Shown piece after piece: positions 1 through 5,143 of a stretch of 5,171 bases of DNA. The notes under the pieces are model-generated. The model was not told where the DNA came from. It saw only the letters and a program-made list of their open reading frames with translations, and made no database searches. The stretch spans positions 1 through 5,171 of the forward strand of contig JACQGV010000190.1 of the NCBI GenBank assembly GCA_016199375.1. Direction: 5' to 3'. The DNA comes from Chloroflexota bacterium. GTDB taxonomy: Bacteria > Chloroflexota > Dehalococcoidia > SHYM01. The position numbers were made by a program, and so were the translations under genes. The first letter of the stretch is position 1. Every line of letters begins with the position of its first letter.

Positions 1-14
1 CCGGAAAGAGCCTG

Positions 15-33
15 CCCTGAGCCTGTCGAAGGG
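15..33. repeat. REP-like dispersed repeat motif
   Basis: The sequence CCCTGAGCCTGTCGAAGGG has complementary ends (CCCT/AGGG) around a GCCTGTCGAA core. A related core, GCTTGTCGAA, occurs again at 89-98 in the same non-coding stretch. From memory, motifs of the type CCTGAGCTTGTCGAAGG recur between genes in many GC-rich environmental genomes. I have not counted copies in this genome, so calling it a dispersed repeat is inference. It lies about 90 bases beyond the 3' end of the DinB-like gene and shows no coding potential. Confidence 0.45.
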
Positions 34-70
34 AAGGGGGCCAGGGGGATGGTTCGCTGGACTTTTTCAA

Positions 71-98
71 ACAGCCTGTTAGGGCAGGCTTGTCGAAC
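71..98. repeat. Hairpin with second repeat core, downstream of the DinB-like gene
   Basis: AGCCTG (73-78) and CAGGCT (85-90) are perfect inverted arms around the loop TTAGGG. The stem can extend to 71-93 with one bulged T. The right side runs into GCTTGTCGAA (89-98), nearly the same core as in the motif at 15-33. Preceding bases 63-72 read TTTTTCAAAC. On the minus strand, the direction of the neighbouring gene, the hairpin is followed by A-rich rather than T-rich sequence, so it is not a standard intrinsic terminator. TTTTTCAAACAGCCTG resembles ends I remember from some insertion sequences or small MITE-like elements. No transposase or second end is present. Confidence 0.4.
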
Positions 99-122
99 CA
101 CGAGCCCTCCTCCCATGCTGGC

Positions 123-623
123 TCAAGCCCGCGGAGGTCCCTTGCTCATGCGCTGCACCTGCTCCGTGTGTTCCTTCAGGTGGCCGCTGAGGACCGACGC
201 GATGAGCTGCTCCACGGTCCGCTCCTGGGGAGCGCCGGTGTCCAGGGTAACCAGCACACCCTTGCGGGAGAGCTGGTCAGGGGAGAGGGCCCGCACCTGC
301 TCCAGGGCCTCGTGGGCGGAGCGGCGCAGCTCCAGGAGGGCCTGTGCCCGCGTGAGCAGGGCGCCGCGCTTCACCGCTATCACCCTCTCCTGCCGGGCGG
401 CCTCATCCACCCGGCCGATGGTGGGGTTGCGCTCCTCGACCATGCGCTGGATCTGCCGCGCCCAGAAAGGCTGGAACTCGATGGCGTGGGCGACAACCTG
501 GGCGGGAGACCAATCTTCGCCATGCTGAAGACCATAGCGGTCGCCGGGGATGTTCTCCACTGCCGCTTGCAAGGCGAGCTGGGCGGTGGCCAGCTCCTCC
601 GCCATTCTTTCCACGGTGGACAT
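123..623 (-). CDS. DinB/YfiT-like superfamily protein (putative metal-dependent enzyme)
   Basis: This is a 166-residue protein predicted to be a four-helix bundle of the DinB-like fold, with a usual length for the family and no signal peptide or membrane segment. The family signature is a His triad binding a divalent metal. Here the candidates are H46 in W38-SPAQVVAH (N-terminal helix region) and H148 and H152 in GHLKEH near the C-terminus. Family members include thiol transferases using bacillithiol or mycothiol, and many proteins of unknown role; the substrate cannot be inferred here. The ATG at 623 is chosen because an AGGAG ribosome site sits 8 bases upstream. A TTG codon directly before it is also in frame with 5-base spacing. 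The gene begins 53 bases after the argJ stop, on the same strand, and has its own promoter-like sequence, so it may be co-transcribed, independent or both. 'DinB' refers to the fold family, not to DNA polymerase IV. Confidence 0.85.
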   Translation of the reverse strand: MSTVERMAEELATAQLALQAAVENIPGDRYGLQHGEDWSPAQVVAHAIEFQPFWARQIQRMVEERNPTIGRVDEAARQERVIAVKRGALLTRAQALLELRRSAHEALEQVRALSPDQLSRKGVLVTLDTGAPQERTVEQLIASVLSGHLKEHTEQVQRMSKGPPRA

Positions 624-631
624 CAAGAGCG

Positions 632-636
632 CTCCT
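632..636 (-). promoter_or_regulatory. Ribosome binding site of the DinB-like gene
   Basis: Read on the minus strand this is AGGAG, 8 bases before the ATG at 623 and 5 bases before the overlapping TTG at 626. It supports a start at one of these two adjacent codons, with ATG preferred. Confidence 0.6.
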
Positions 637-651
637 GCCTGGGACGGGGAA

Positions 652-661
652 AGTATAGCAC
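652..661 (-). promoter_or_regulatory. Extended -10 promoter candidate for the DinB-like gene
   Basis: The minus strand reads GTGCTATACT, which is TGn followed by TATACT (5 of 6 matches to TATAAT). It lies 28 bases upstream of the ATG. The region where a -35 would fall (about 675-680, CTGAAG) overlaps the argJ stop codon and is a weak match, so the TGn extension would have to compensate. The identical 10-mer occurs upstream of argJ, which strengthens both calls. Confidence 0.5.
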
Positions 662-676
662 CGGGCGGGCGGCGCT

Positions 677-1888
677 TCAGGTGGTGTACCTGGCGTTGAT
701 CTGGACGTAGCCCTCCGTCAGATCGCAGCCCCAGGCCATGGCGGAGTGCTCCCCCAGGTTGAGCCGCAGGTGGATGACGACCTCCGGCTGCTTCAGGGCG
801 ATGACCGCGGCGTCCTTGTAGAAGGGCACGGGGGCGCCCGCGTCCATCATGCAGATCTCGTTGATATAGAGCGTCACCTTGGAGAGCTCTATCTCCGCGC
901 CGCTGCGCCCCAAGGCGGCGAGCACCCGGCCCCAGTTGGGGTCGTTGCCGTAGGCCGCCGTCTTCACCAGGGGCGAGCCGGCGATGGTGAGAGCGGCCCG
1001 GCGGGCGTCCTCCAGGGAGCGAGCACCCTCGACCCTGACCTCCAGCAGTTTGGTGGAGCCCTCCCCATCCCTGGCGACGAGCTTGGCCAGATGTATGGAT
1101 AGCTCCGTCAGGGCGGCCTCGAAGTTCTCTGCGCCCGGAGCGCCGGCCCGCAGCGGGGGGTTGCCGGCCAGGCCGTTGGCGTAGATCAGCACCATATCGT
1201 TGGTGCTGGTATCCATGTCCACCGTGACCTGGTTGAAGGAGGCGTCCACGGCCCGCCGCAGGGCGGCCCGCAGGAAGGTCGGCTCCACTGCCGCGTCGGT
1301 GGCCAGGAAAGCCAGCATGGTCGCCATGGCCGGCGCGATCATCCCCGAGCCCTTGGCGATGCCGCCCAGGGTGACGCGGTGCCCGGCGACCTCCACGGCG
1401 ACGGCCCCTTCCTTGGGCACGGTATCCGTGGTCATGATAGCCCGTGCCAGACGGTGGCCTGCCTGGGCATCGGGCGCCAGCTCGATCTTGCGCAGGCCCG
1501 TCCGGATGAGGCCCATGGGCAGCTCGACGCCGATGACTCCCGTGCTGGCCACCAGTGTCTCCGTCGGCTTCAGGCCCAGGCGTTGGGCGGCGGCAGCGGC
1601 CATATCGCGGGCGTCCTTGAGCCCCTGGTCGCCGGTGCAGGCGTTGGCGATGCCGGAGTTCACCACCAGCGCCTGGGTGCGTCCACCCTGCAGGTGCTCC
1701 TGGTCCACCAGGAGCGGCGCTGCGATGACCTTGTTAGTCGTGAAGACGCCTGCGGCAGCGCAGGGCTGCTCGGCGTAGAGCAGGCCCAGGTCCAGCTTAT
1801 TCTCGCCCAGGGCCTTCAGTCCGGCGTAGGTGGCGCCGGCCCGGAACCCGGGGGCGCTGGTGATGGTGCCGTCGGGAAGAAACTCCAT
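677..1888 (-). CDS. argJ: Bifunctional ornithine acetyltransferase / N-acetylglutamate synthase
   Basis: ArgJ moves the acetyl group from N-acetylornithine to glutamate, giving ornithine and N-acetylglutamate (cyclic arginine pathway, cytoplasm). Bifunctional members also use acetyl-CoA. The 403-residue protein is full length. It shows the oxyanion-hole STG (T116, G117), the KGSGMIAPAMATML block at 179-192 where the precursor cleaves itself before nucleophile T190, DPNWGR at 316-321, and the classic ending YVQINARYTT, whose Asn and final Thr help bind substrate. The chain should therefore mature into an alpha subunit (1-189) and a beta subunit (190-403). The ATG at 1888 is preferred over an in-frame GTG at 1927. 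It has AAGG 8 bases upstream, family homologues start near MEF-x-GTITSAPGF, and the GTG falls inside the putative promoter. Whether it is bifunctional or only transfers acetyl from ornithine cannot be told from sequence; no argA, argB or other arg gene is in view. Confidence 0.97.
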   Translation of the reverse strand: MEFLPDGTITSAPGFRAGATYAGLKALGENKLDLGLLYAEQPCAAAGVFTTNKVIAAPLLVDQEHLQGGRTQALVVNSGIANACTGDQGLKDARDMAAAAAQRLGLKPTETLVASTGVIGVELPMGLIRTGLRKIELAPDAQAGHRLARAIMTTDTVPKEGAVAVEVAGHRVTLGGIAKGSGMIAPAMATMLAFLATDAAVEPTFLRAALRRAVDASFNQVTVDMDTSTNDMVLIYANGLAGNPPLRAGAPGAENFEAALTELSIHLAKLVARDGEGSTKLLEVRVEGARSLEDARRAALTIAGSPLVKTAAYGNDPNWGRVLAALGRSGAEIELSKVTLYINEICMMDAGAPVPFYKDAAVIALKQPEVVIHLRLNLGEHSAMAWGCDLTEGYVQINARYTT

Positions 1889-1896
1889 ATGCACTG

Positions 1897-1900
1897 CCTT
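1897..1900 (-). promoter_or_regulatory. Ribosome binding site of argJ
   Basis: The minus strand reads AAGG, 8 bases before the ATG at 1888. It is short but well placed, and it decides in favour of that ATG over the upstream GTG at 1927, which lies inside the promoter candidate. Confidence 0.5.
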
Positions 1901-1917
1901 GTCCACGGATGGCTGAC

Positions 1918-1927
1918 AGTATAGCAC
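1918..1927 (-). promoter_or_regulatory. Extended -10 promoter candidate for argJ
   Basis: The minus strand reads GTGCTATACT: an extended -10 (TGn) plus TATACT, about 30 bases upstream of the argJ ATG. This would give a short leader of roughly 20 bases. No good -35 hexamer is visible 16-18 bases further upstream. The same 10 bases precede the DinB-like gene. I see no ARG-box-like palindrome beside it, so arginine repression cannot be inferred. Confidence 0.5.
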
Positions 1928-1981
1928 TTGTCCACCGCCCGGCAGTCGCGGAAGGGCTCTGGCCGGCCTGCTTCGCCTGGA

Positions 1982-2140
1982 CTACGCCCCGGCAGAGGGC
2001 AGGCCCCTGCACTCGATGCAGAGTTGCAGGCGCTGCGGATTGTATTCCGCCCCCAGGATGGCGGCTATCCGCTCCAGGGCGCGGCGCGGTGCGATCGGGG
2101 CGCCACACCGGCGTCGCCAAACGGAGATGCCTTCAGCCAT
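1982..2140 (-). CDS. Possible small hypothetical protein (52 aa)
   Basis: I do not recognise this product. An ATG at 2140 opens a 52-codon frame ending in TAG. The frame stays open upstream to 2293, but that extension is rich in Pro, Ala and Arg and reads like chance. The 52-residue part looks more protein-like: a basic N-terminal stretch (WRRRCGAPIAPRR) followed by an amphipathic-looking segment (ALERIAAILGAEY) and a CIEC pair. About four-fifths of its third codon positions are G or C, as expected for real genes here but also for chance frames in such DNA. The only ribosome-site-like element is AGGA with 13-base spacing, which is poor. It could be a small gene, a decayed gene remnant or an artefact of base composition. 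Confidence 0.2.
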   Translation of the reverse strand: MAEGISVWRRRCGAPIAPRRALERIAAILGAEYNPQRLQLCIECRGLPSAGA

Positions 2141-2187
2141 TGTGACCGGCTGTTCCTGAGCTGGAGCAGGGGGATGACTGGGTGGGG

Positions 2188-2196
2188 TATCATAAT
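2188..2196. promoter_or_regulatory. AT-rich -10-like island upstream of purH
   Basis: TATCATAAT stands out in GC-rich surroundings. On the plus strand it offers TATCAT or CATAAT (each 5 of 6 to TATAAT), which would start a purH transcript with a leader of about 125 bases. On the minus strand it offers TATGAT (5 of 6), pointing towards the possible small ORF and argJ. No convincing -35 hexamer is found for either direction. A second -10-like sequence, TATATG at 2275-2280, lies closer to purH and is an alternative. Confidence 0.3.
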
Positions 2197-2236
2197 GGGC
2201 CGAACGGCAGGCACGGCTGCGGGGGGCCAACGTTCG

Positions 2237-2252
2237 AGCGGCCACGGCCGCT
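2237..2252. promoter_or_regulatory. Perfect dyad in the purH leader region
   Basis: AGCGGCC and GGCCGCT are perfect inverted arms separated by two bases. As RNA this would be a 6-pair stem with a CACG tetraloop; as DNA it could be a protein-binding palindrome. It ends 75 bases before the purH start, downstream of the -10-like island at 2188. No T-run follows, so it is not an intrinsic terminator. It does not look like the PurR operator known from Enterobacteria. Short GC palindromes also arise by chance in this composition. Confidence 0.3.
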
Positions 2253-2327
2253 GGCGTCGAGAGAGCAAACGGCGTATATGCAGGCCCCGTCATGCTCCGT
2301 ATGTGACAGAGGGCCAGGGGGAAGGCG

Positions 2328-3869
2328 ATGCGGGCGATCCTGAGCGTCTACGACAAGACCGGGCTGGTGGAGTTCGGACTGGGCCTGGCCGCCCTGGGCG
2401 TGGAGATCCACTCCACCGGCGGCACCATGAAGGCGCTGGCGGAGGCCAAGGTCGCCGTCCGTTCCATCTCCGACCTCACCGGCTTCCCGGAGATCCTGGA
2501 TGGGCGGGTGAAGACCCTGCACCCCAAGGTCCACGGCGGCATCCTGGCCCGCCGCGACCTGGCCGCGCACCAGGCCCAGCTCAAGGCCCACGCCATCGCG
2601 CCCATAGACTTGATAGCGGTGAACCTCTACCCCTTCGTCAGCACGGTGATGAAGCCCGGCGTCAGCCTGGACGAGGGCCTGGAGAACATAGATATTGGCG
2701 GGCCGACCATGCTGCGGTCCGCGGCCAAGAACTTCCCCCACGTCCTGGTGCTGACCGACCCCGCCGACTACGGCCCCATCCTGGAGGAGCTGAAGGCCGG
2801 CGCCGTCTCCCAGGAGATGCGCCGGCGGCTGGCGGCCAAGGCGTTCCAGCATGTCTCCGTCTACGACGCCGCCGTCGCCGCCTACCTGCGCGGCCAGGAG
2901 GGTGGCTTCCCCCAGGAGCTCAGCTTCGGGCTGCGCAAGCTCCAGGACCTGCGCTACGGCGAGAACCCCCACCAGCAGGCTGCCTTCTACGCCGATGTAA
3001 GCCCCGGCGTGCTGGTCAGCCACAGCGTGACCTGGGCCCAGCAGCTCCACGGCAAGGAGCTCTCCTACAACAACATCCTGGACCTGGACTCGGCCCTGGG
3101 CGCCGTCTGGGACTTCAGCGGCGCCACCATCTGCATCGTCAAGCACAACAACCCCTGCGGCCTGGCGACCCACGAGCAGCTCAGCGAGGCCTATAAGCGC
3201 GCCTTCGCCGGCGACCCTGTCTCCGCCTTCGGCGGCATCGTCGCCTGTAACGTGCCAGTGGACCTGGAGACGGCGGAGGCTATGGCGCCCACCTTCTACG
3301 AGGCCGTCATCGCCCCCGGTTTCGCCCCCGCCGCCCTGGAGCGGCTGAAGCGCAAGCGCGACCTGCGCATCCTGGCTACGGGGCCCGCCGTGGCGCCCTC
3401 GCCGAACGCCCGCTACCTTGACCTGCGGCGGGTGCGGGGCGGCTTCTTGGTGCAGACGCCCGACGCCTATCCCGACGACGGCATCGAGCTGAAGACGGGC
3501 TCGCAGCGCGCTCCCACGCCCGCAGAGGTGGCCGACCTGCGCTACGCCTGGAAGATCGTCAAGCACATCAAGTCCAACGCCATCGTCCTGGCCCGCGACC
3601 GCGCCCTGCTGGGCATGGGCGCGGGGCAGCCCAACCGCGTCACCAGCGTCAGGCTGGCGGTGGAGCGGGCGGGGGAGCGGGCCAGGGGGTCGGTGCTGGC
3701 CTCGGACGCCTTCTTCCCCTTCCCCGACGGCGTCGAGGCGGCGGCCGCGGCGGGCGTAACAGCCATCATCCAGCCCGGCGGCTCCATCCGCGACCAGGAG
3801 ATCATCGCCGCCGCCGACAAGGCCGGCATGGCGATGGTCTTCACCGGCGTCCGCCACTTCAAGCACTAG
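2328..3869 (+). CDS. purH: Bifunctional AICAR formyltransferase / IMP cyclohydrolase
   Basis: PurH performs the last two steps of de novo purine synthesis in the cytoplasm: it formylates AICAR with 10-formyltetrahydrofolate, then closes the ring to IMP. The 513-residue protein has the normal length and no break. The N-terminal cyclohydrolase (MGS-like) domain, about 1-190, shows STGGT (29-33), DGRVKTLHPKVHGG (58-71), NLYPF (99-103), NIDIGGPTMLRSAAKN (120-135). K62, Y101, D122 and K134 match the known catalytic positions. The transformylase domain from about 200 shows RYGENPHQ (209-216), SYNNILDLDSA (246-256), VKHNNPCG with the catalytic Lys-His pair K272/H273, AFAGDPVSAFGG (292-303), KSNAI (415-419), GMGAGQPNRV (429-438), SDAFFPF (459-465) and the typical end TGVRHFKH. 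AGGGGG lies 6 bases before the ATG at 2328. No other pur gene adjoins it, so purine genes appear scattered in this genome. Confidence 0.98.
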   Translation: MRAILSVYDKTGLVEFGLGLAALGVEIHSTGGTMKALAEAKVAVRSISDLTGFPEILDGRVKTLHPKVHGGILARRDLAAHQAQLKAHAIAPIDLIAVNLYPFVSTVMKPGVSLDEGLENIDIGGPTMLRSAAKNFPHVLVLTDPADYGPILEELKAGAVSQEMRRRLAAKAFQHVSVYDAAVAAYLRGQEGGFPQELSFGLRKLQDLRYGENPHQQAAFYADVSPGVLVSHSVTWAQQLHGKELSYNNILDLDSALGAVWDFSGATICIVKHNNPCGLATHEQLSEAYKRAFAGDPVSAFGGIVACNVPVDLETAEAMAPTFYEAVIAPGFAPAALERLKRKRDLRILATGPAVAPSPNARYLDLRRVRGGFLVQTPDAYPDDGIELKTGSQRAPTPAEVADLRYAWKIVKHIKSNAIVLARDRALLGMGAGQPNRVTSVRLAVERAGERARGSVLASDAFFPFPDGVEAAAAAGVTAIIQPGGSIRDQEIIAAADKAGMAMVFTGVRHFKH

Positions 3870-3953
3870 CGCGCGCCTCCAGCTTTGTCTAGCGCCCCCC
3901 AGTGCCATGCCGCCTGCGTCCTTCGTTCCCCGCCGGAGACGCAATAGGCAAGA

Positions 3954-3983
3954 TGCATCATCGGACTGATGAATTTGCATCAT
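3954..3983. promoter_or_regulatory. Direct-repeat operator candidate upstream of the iron-sulfur protein gene
   Basis: TGCATCAT occurs at 3954-3961 and again at 3976-3983, offset by exactly 22 bases, about two turns of B-DNA. Between them TCATC (3958-3962) and GATGA (3968-3972) form a further inverted repeat with a 5-base gap, and GATGCATC at 3952-3959 is itself palindromic. The segment is AT-rich for this genome and ends where the promoter candidate of the downstream gene begins. This placement is typical of an activator or repressor site. Which protein binds cannot be told. Confidence 0.45.
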
Positions 3984-4010
3984 AGACCTTGCTGCTGCTC
4001 TGGGTATGCT
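3983..4010 (+). promoter_or_regulatory. Weak promoter candidate for the iron-sulfur protein gene
   Basis: A -35-like TAGACC (3983-3988, 4 of 6 to TTGACA) is followed after 16 bases by TATGCT (4005-4010, 4 of 6 to TATAAT). Transcription would start near 4017, about 23 bases before the ATG. Both boxes are poor, which fits a promoter that needs an activator at the adjacent direct repeat; that link is inference. Confidence 0.35.
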
Positions 4011-4027
4011 GAGACTCATCCTGGGGA

Positions 4028-4034
4028 GGGGTGA
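4028..4034 (+). promoter_or_regulatory. Ribosome binding site deciding the start of the iron-sulfur protein gene
   Basis: GGGGTGA resembles the GAGGTGA part of the anti-Shine-Dalgarno complement and ends 5 bases before the ATG at 4040. An alternative in-frame GTG at 4031 lies inside this element, so translation from the ATG is preferred. Confidence 0.55.
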
Positions 4035-4039
4035 GAGCG

Positions 4040-5143
4040 ATGGGACAAGGCGACGCATACGCTCAGTTGGCGGAGAGACATGGCCAGGGCCGGTCGGCGC
4101 GCTTCCGGAAGATTCTGGAGTTCATGATGACGCCGCAGGAGGCGGAGTTGGCGGTGCGGCTGCCCAAGCCGACCCCGGAGTTGGCCCAAGAGTTGGGGCT
4201 GGACGTGGCGACGGTGGACGGCCTGCTGGAGAGGATGTACAAGAAGGGAGTCATCCTGCCCCGGAACTTCCAGACCCACGAGACCTTCCGCTACACCCGC
4301 AGCGTGGGCCAGCTCCATGACACCGCCCAATCGCTGTGGAACATTGACGTCTTCACTGATGCGGAGAAGAAGCAGCTCTGGGGCTTGTGGGAGGACTGGG
4401 TCCGAACTGAATGGGAGCCCGAGCGCGTCCCCAAGTACAACGACCAGCCGGCGCCCACCCAGCGGATAGTCCCCGCCTACAAGTCCATCCTGGATAGCCC
4501 CGAGCTCCTGCCCAGCGAGGACATCCGCAAGATGGTGAAGGCGGCCAACCTCATCGCCGTGGTGTCGTGCTCGTGCCGCAAGCGCAAGGAGGCTGTGGTC
4601 AAGCCCTGCGACAAGTCCCACGACATGAACTGCCTCCAGTTCAACCGCTCGGCGGAGTACGCCATCAACCGCGGCCACGGCAAGAAGCTGTCCGTGGAGG
4701 AGACGCTGGCCCTCGTGGAAGAGATCGAGGACGATGGCCTGGTGCACTGCTGGGGCAACAGCGACGCTATGACCATCAACACCTTCTGTAGCTGTTGTTC
4801 CGACTGCTGCATGATGTTCCAGCCCATGCTGGAGATGGGCGTCCCCATAACCAAGGTCTACGCCAAGAGCCGCTACGAGGCCCGGAACAACGAGGCGCTG
4901 TGCGACGGCTGCCAGAAGTGCGTCGAGCGCTGCAACTTCGACGCCATCAGCATGGATAAGGTGCCCGGCTTCAAGAAGCTGAAGGCTTTCATTGACGAGG
5001 AGCTCTGCATGGGCTGCGGCGTCTGCGTCCTGGTCTGCGAGCCGCTAAGCCTCAAGATGGCCCTGGTGCGGCCCAAGGAGCACATCCCCTCGTTCGTCGC
5101 CGCGCCCCGGTCCGCGCCCAGTCCTCAGGTGGCAAGCGCCTAG
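4040..5143 (+). CDS. Winged-helix / Cys-rich / 2[4Fe-4S] ferredoxin-domain protein
   Basis: The function is unknown; a soluble electron-transfer or redox-sensing role is inferred from its clusters. The 367-residue protein has three parts. Residues about 30-75 read as a winged helix (TPELAQELGLDVATVDGLLERMYKKGVI at 45-72). The middle has CSCR (C177, C179), C190, C198 with NCLQF, an EETLALVEEIEDDGLVH stretch (220-236), C237 and CSCCSDCC (C250, C252, C253, C256, C257). The C-terminal part has two CxxCxxCxxxC motifs, C288/C291/C294/C298 and C323/C326/C329/C333, which should bind two [4Fe-4S] clusters. There are 18 Cys in all, and an Ala/Pro/Ser tail. I recognise this architecture (CxCR, CL-x-F, GLVH, CxCCxxCC, ferredoxin) from anaerobe proteins annotated only as 4Fe-4S binding. 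No signal peptide or membrane helix is seen. The upstream direct repeat suggests its own regulation. The domain call is firm; the role is not. Confidence 0.9.
   Translation: MGQGDAYAQLAERHGQGRSARFRKILEFMMTPQEAELAVRLPKPTPELAQELGLDVATVDGLLERMYKKGVILPRNFQTHETFRYTRSVGQLHDTAQSLWNIDVFTDAEKKQLWGLWEDWVRTEWEPERVPKYNDQPAPTQRIVPAYKSILDSPELLPSEDIRKMVKAANLIAVVSCSCRKRKEAVVKPCDKSHDMNCLQFNRSAEYAINRGHGKKLSVEETLALVEEIEDDGLVHCWGNSDAMTINTFCSCCSDCCMMFQPMLEMGVPITKVYAKSRYEARNNEALCDGCQKCVERCNFDAISMDKVPGFKKLKAFIDEELCMGCGVCVLVCEPLSLKMALVRPKEHIPSFVAAPRSAPSPQVASA

Larger units (their letters stand above)
1889..2327. other. Divergent intergenic region between argJ and purH
   Basis: These 439 bases separate two divergently transcribed biosynthesis genes. 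They hold the argJ promoter candidate near the left edge, a doubtful 52-codon ORF on the minus strand (1982-2140), an AT-rich promoter-like island at 2188-2196, a perfect dyad at 2237-2252 and the purH ribosome site at 2316-2321. Longer open frames crossing this region on both strands have no recognisable protein character and run into the flanking genes in the wrong frame. I see no tRNA, riboswitch or insertion sequence here. Confidence 0.6.

Noticed and set aside
1..122. A CRISPR array
   Set aside because: The two repeat cores are short, imperfect and not regularly spaced; there are only two and no cas gene.
1889..1927. An N-terminal extension of ArgJ starting at the GTG at 1927
   Set aside because: The extra 13 residues do not resemble the family N-terminus, the GTG overlaps the promoter candidate, and the ATG at 1888 has its own ribosome site.
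1928..3196. A 422-codon plus-strand frame overlapping the first half of purH
   Set aside because: It is out of frame with purH, is extremely rich in Arg, Pro and Gly, and has no recognisable domain; a composition artefact.
3915..3943. TGCGTC / GACGCA inverted repeat after purH as an intrinsic terminator
   Set aside because: The stem is only 6 pairs with a 17-base loop and no T-run follows. No convincing terminator for purH is visible in 3870-4039.
4031..4039. A GTG start at 4031 for the iron-sulfur gene
   Set aside because: The GTG is part of the GGGGTGA ribosome site that is well spaced for the ATG at 4040.
2190..4058. A very long open frame (622 codons) on the minus strand opposite purH
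   Set aside because: It is antisense to a complete, unmistakable purH. Its composition (runs of Gly, Val, Asp, His, Gln) is what the complement of GC-rich codons gives, and no family motif is present.
4016..4747. A 243-codon minus-strand frame opposite the iron-sulfur gene
   Set aside because: Antisense to a gene with clear cysteine motifs; the Leu/His/Gly-rich translation has no family resemblance.
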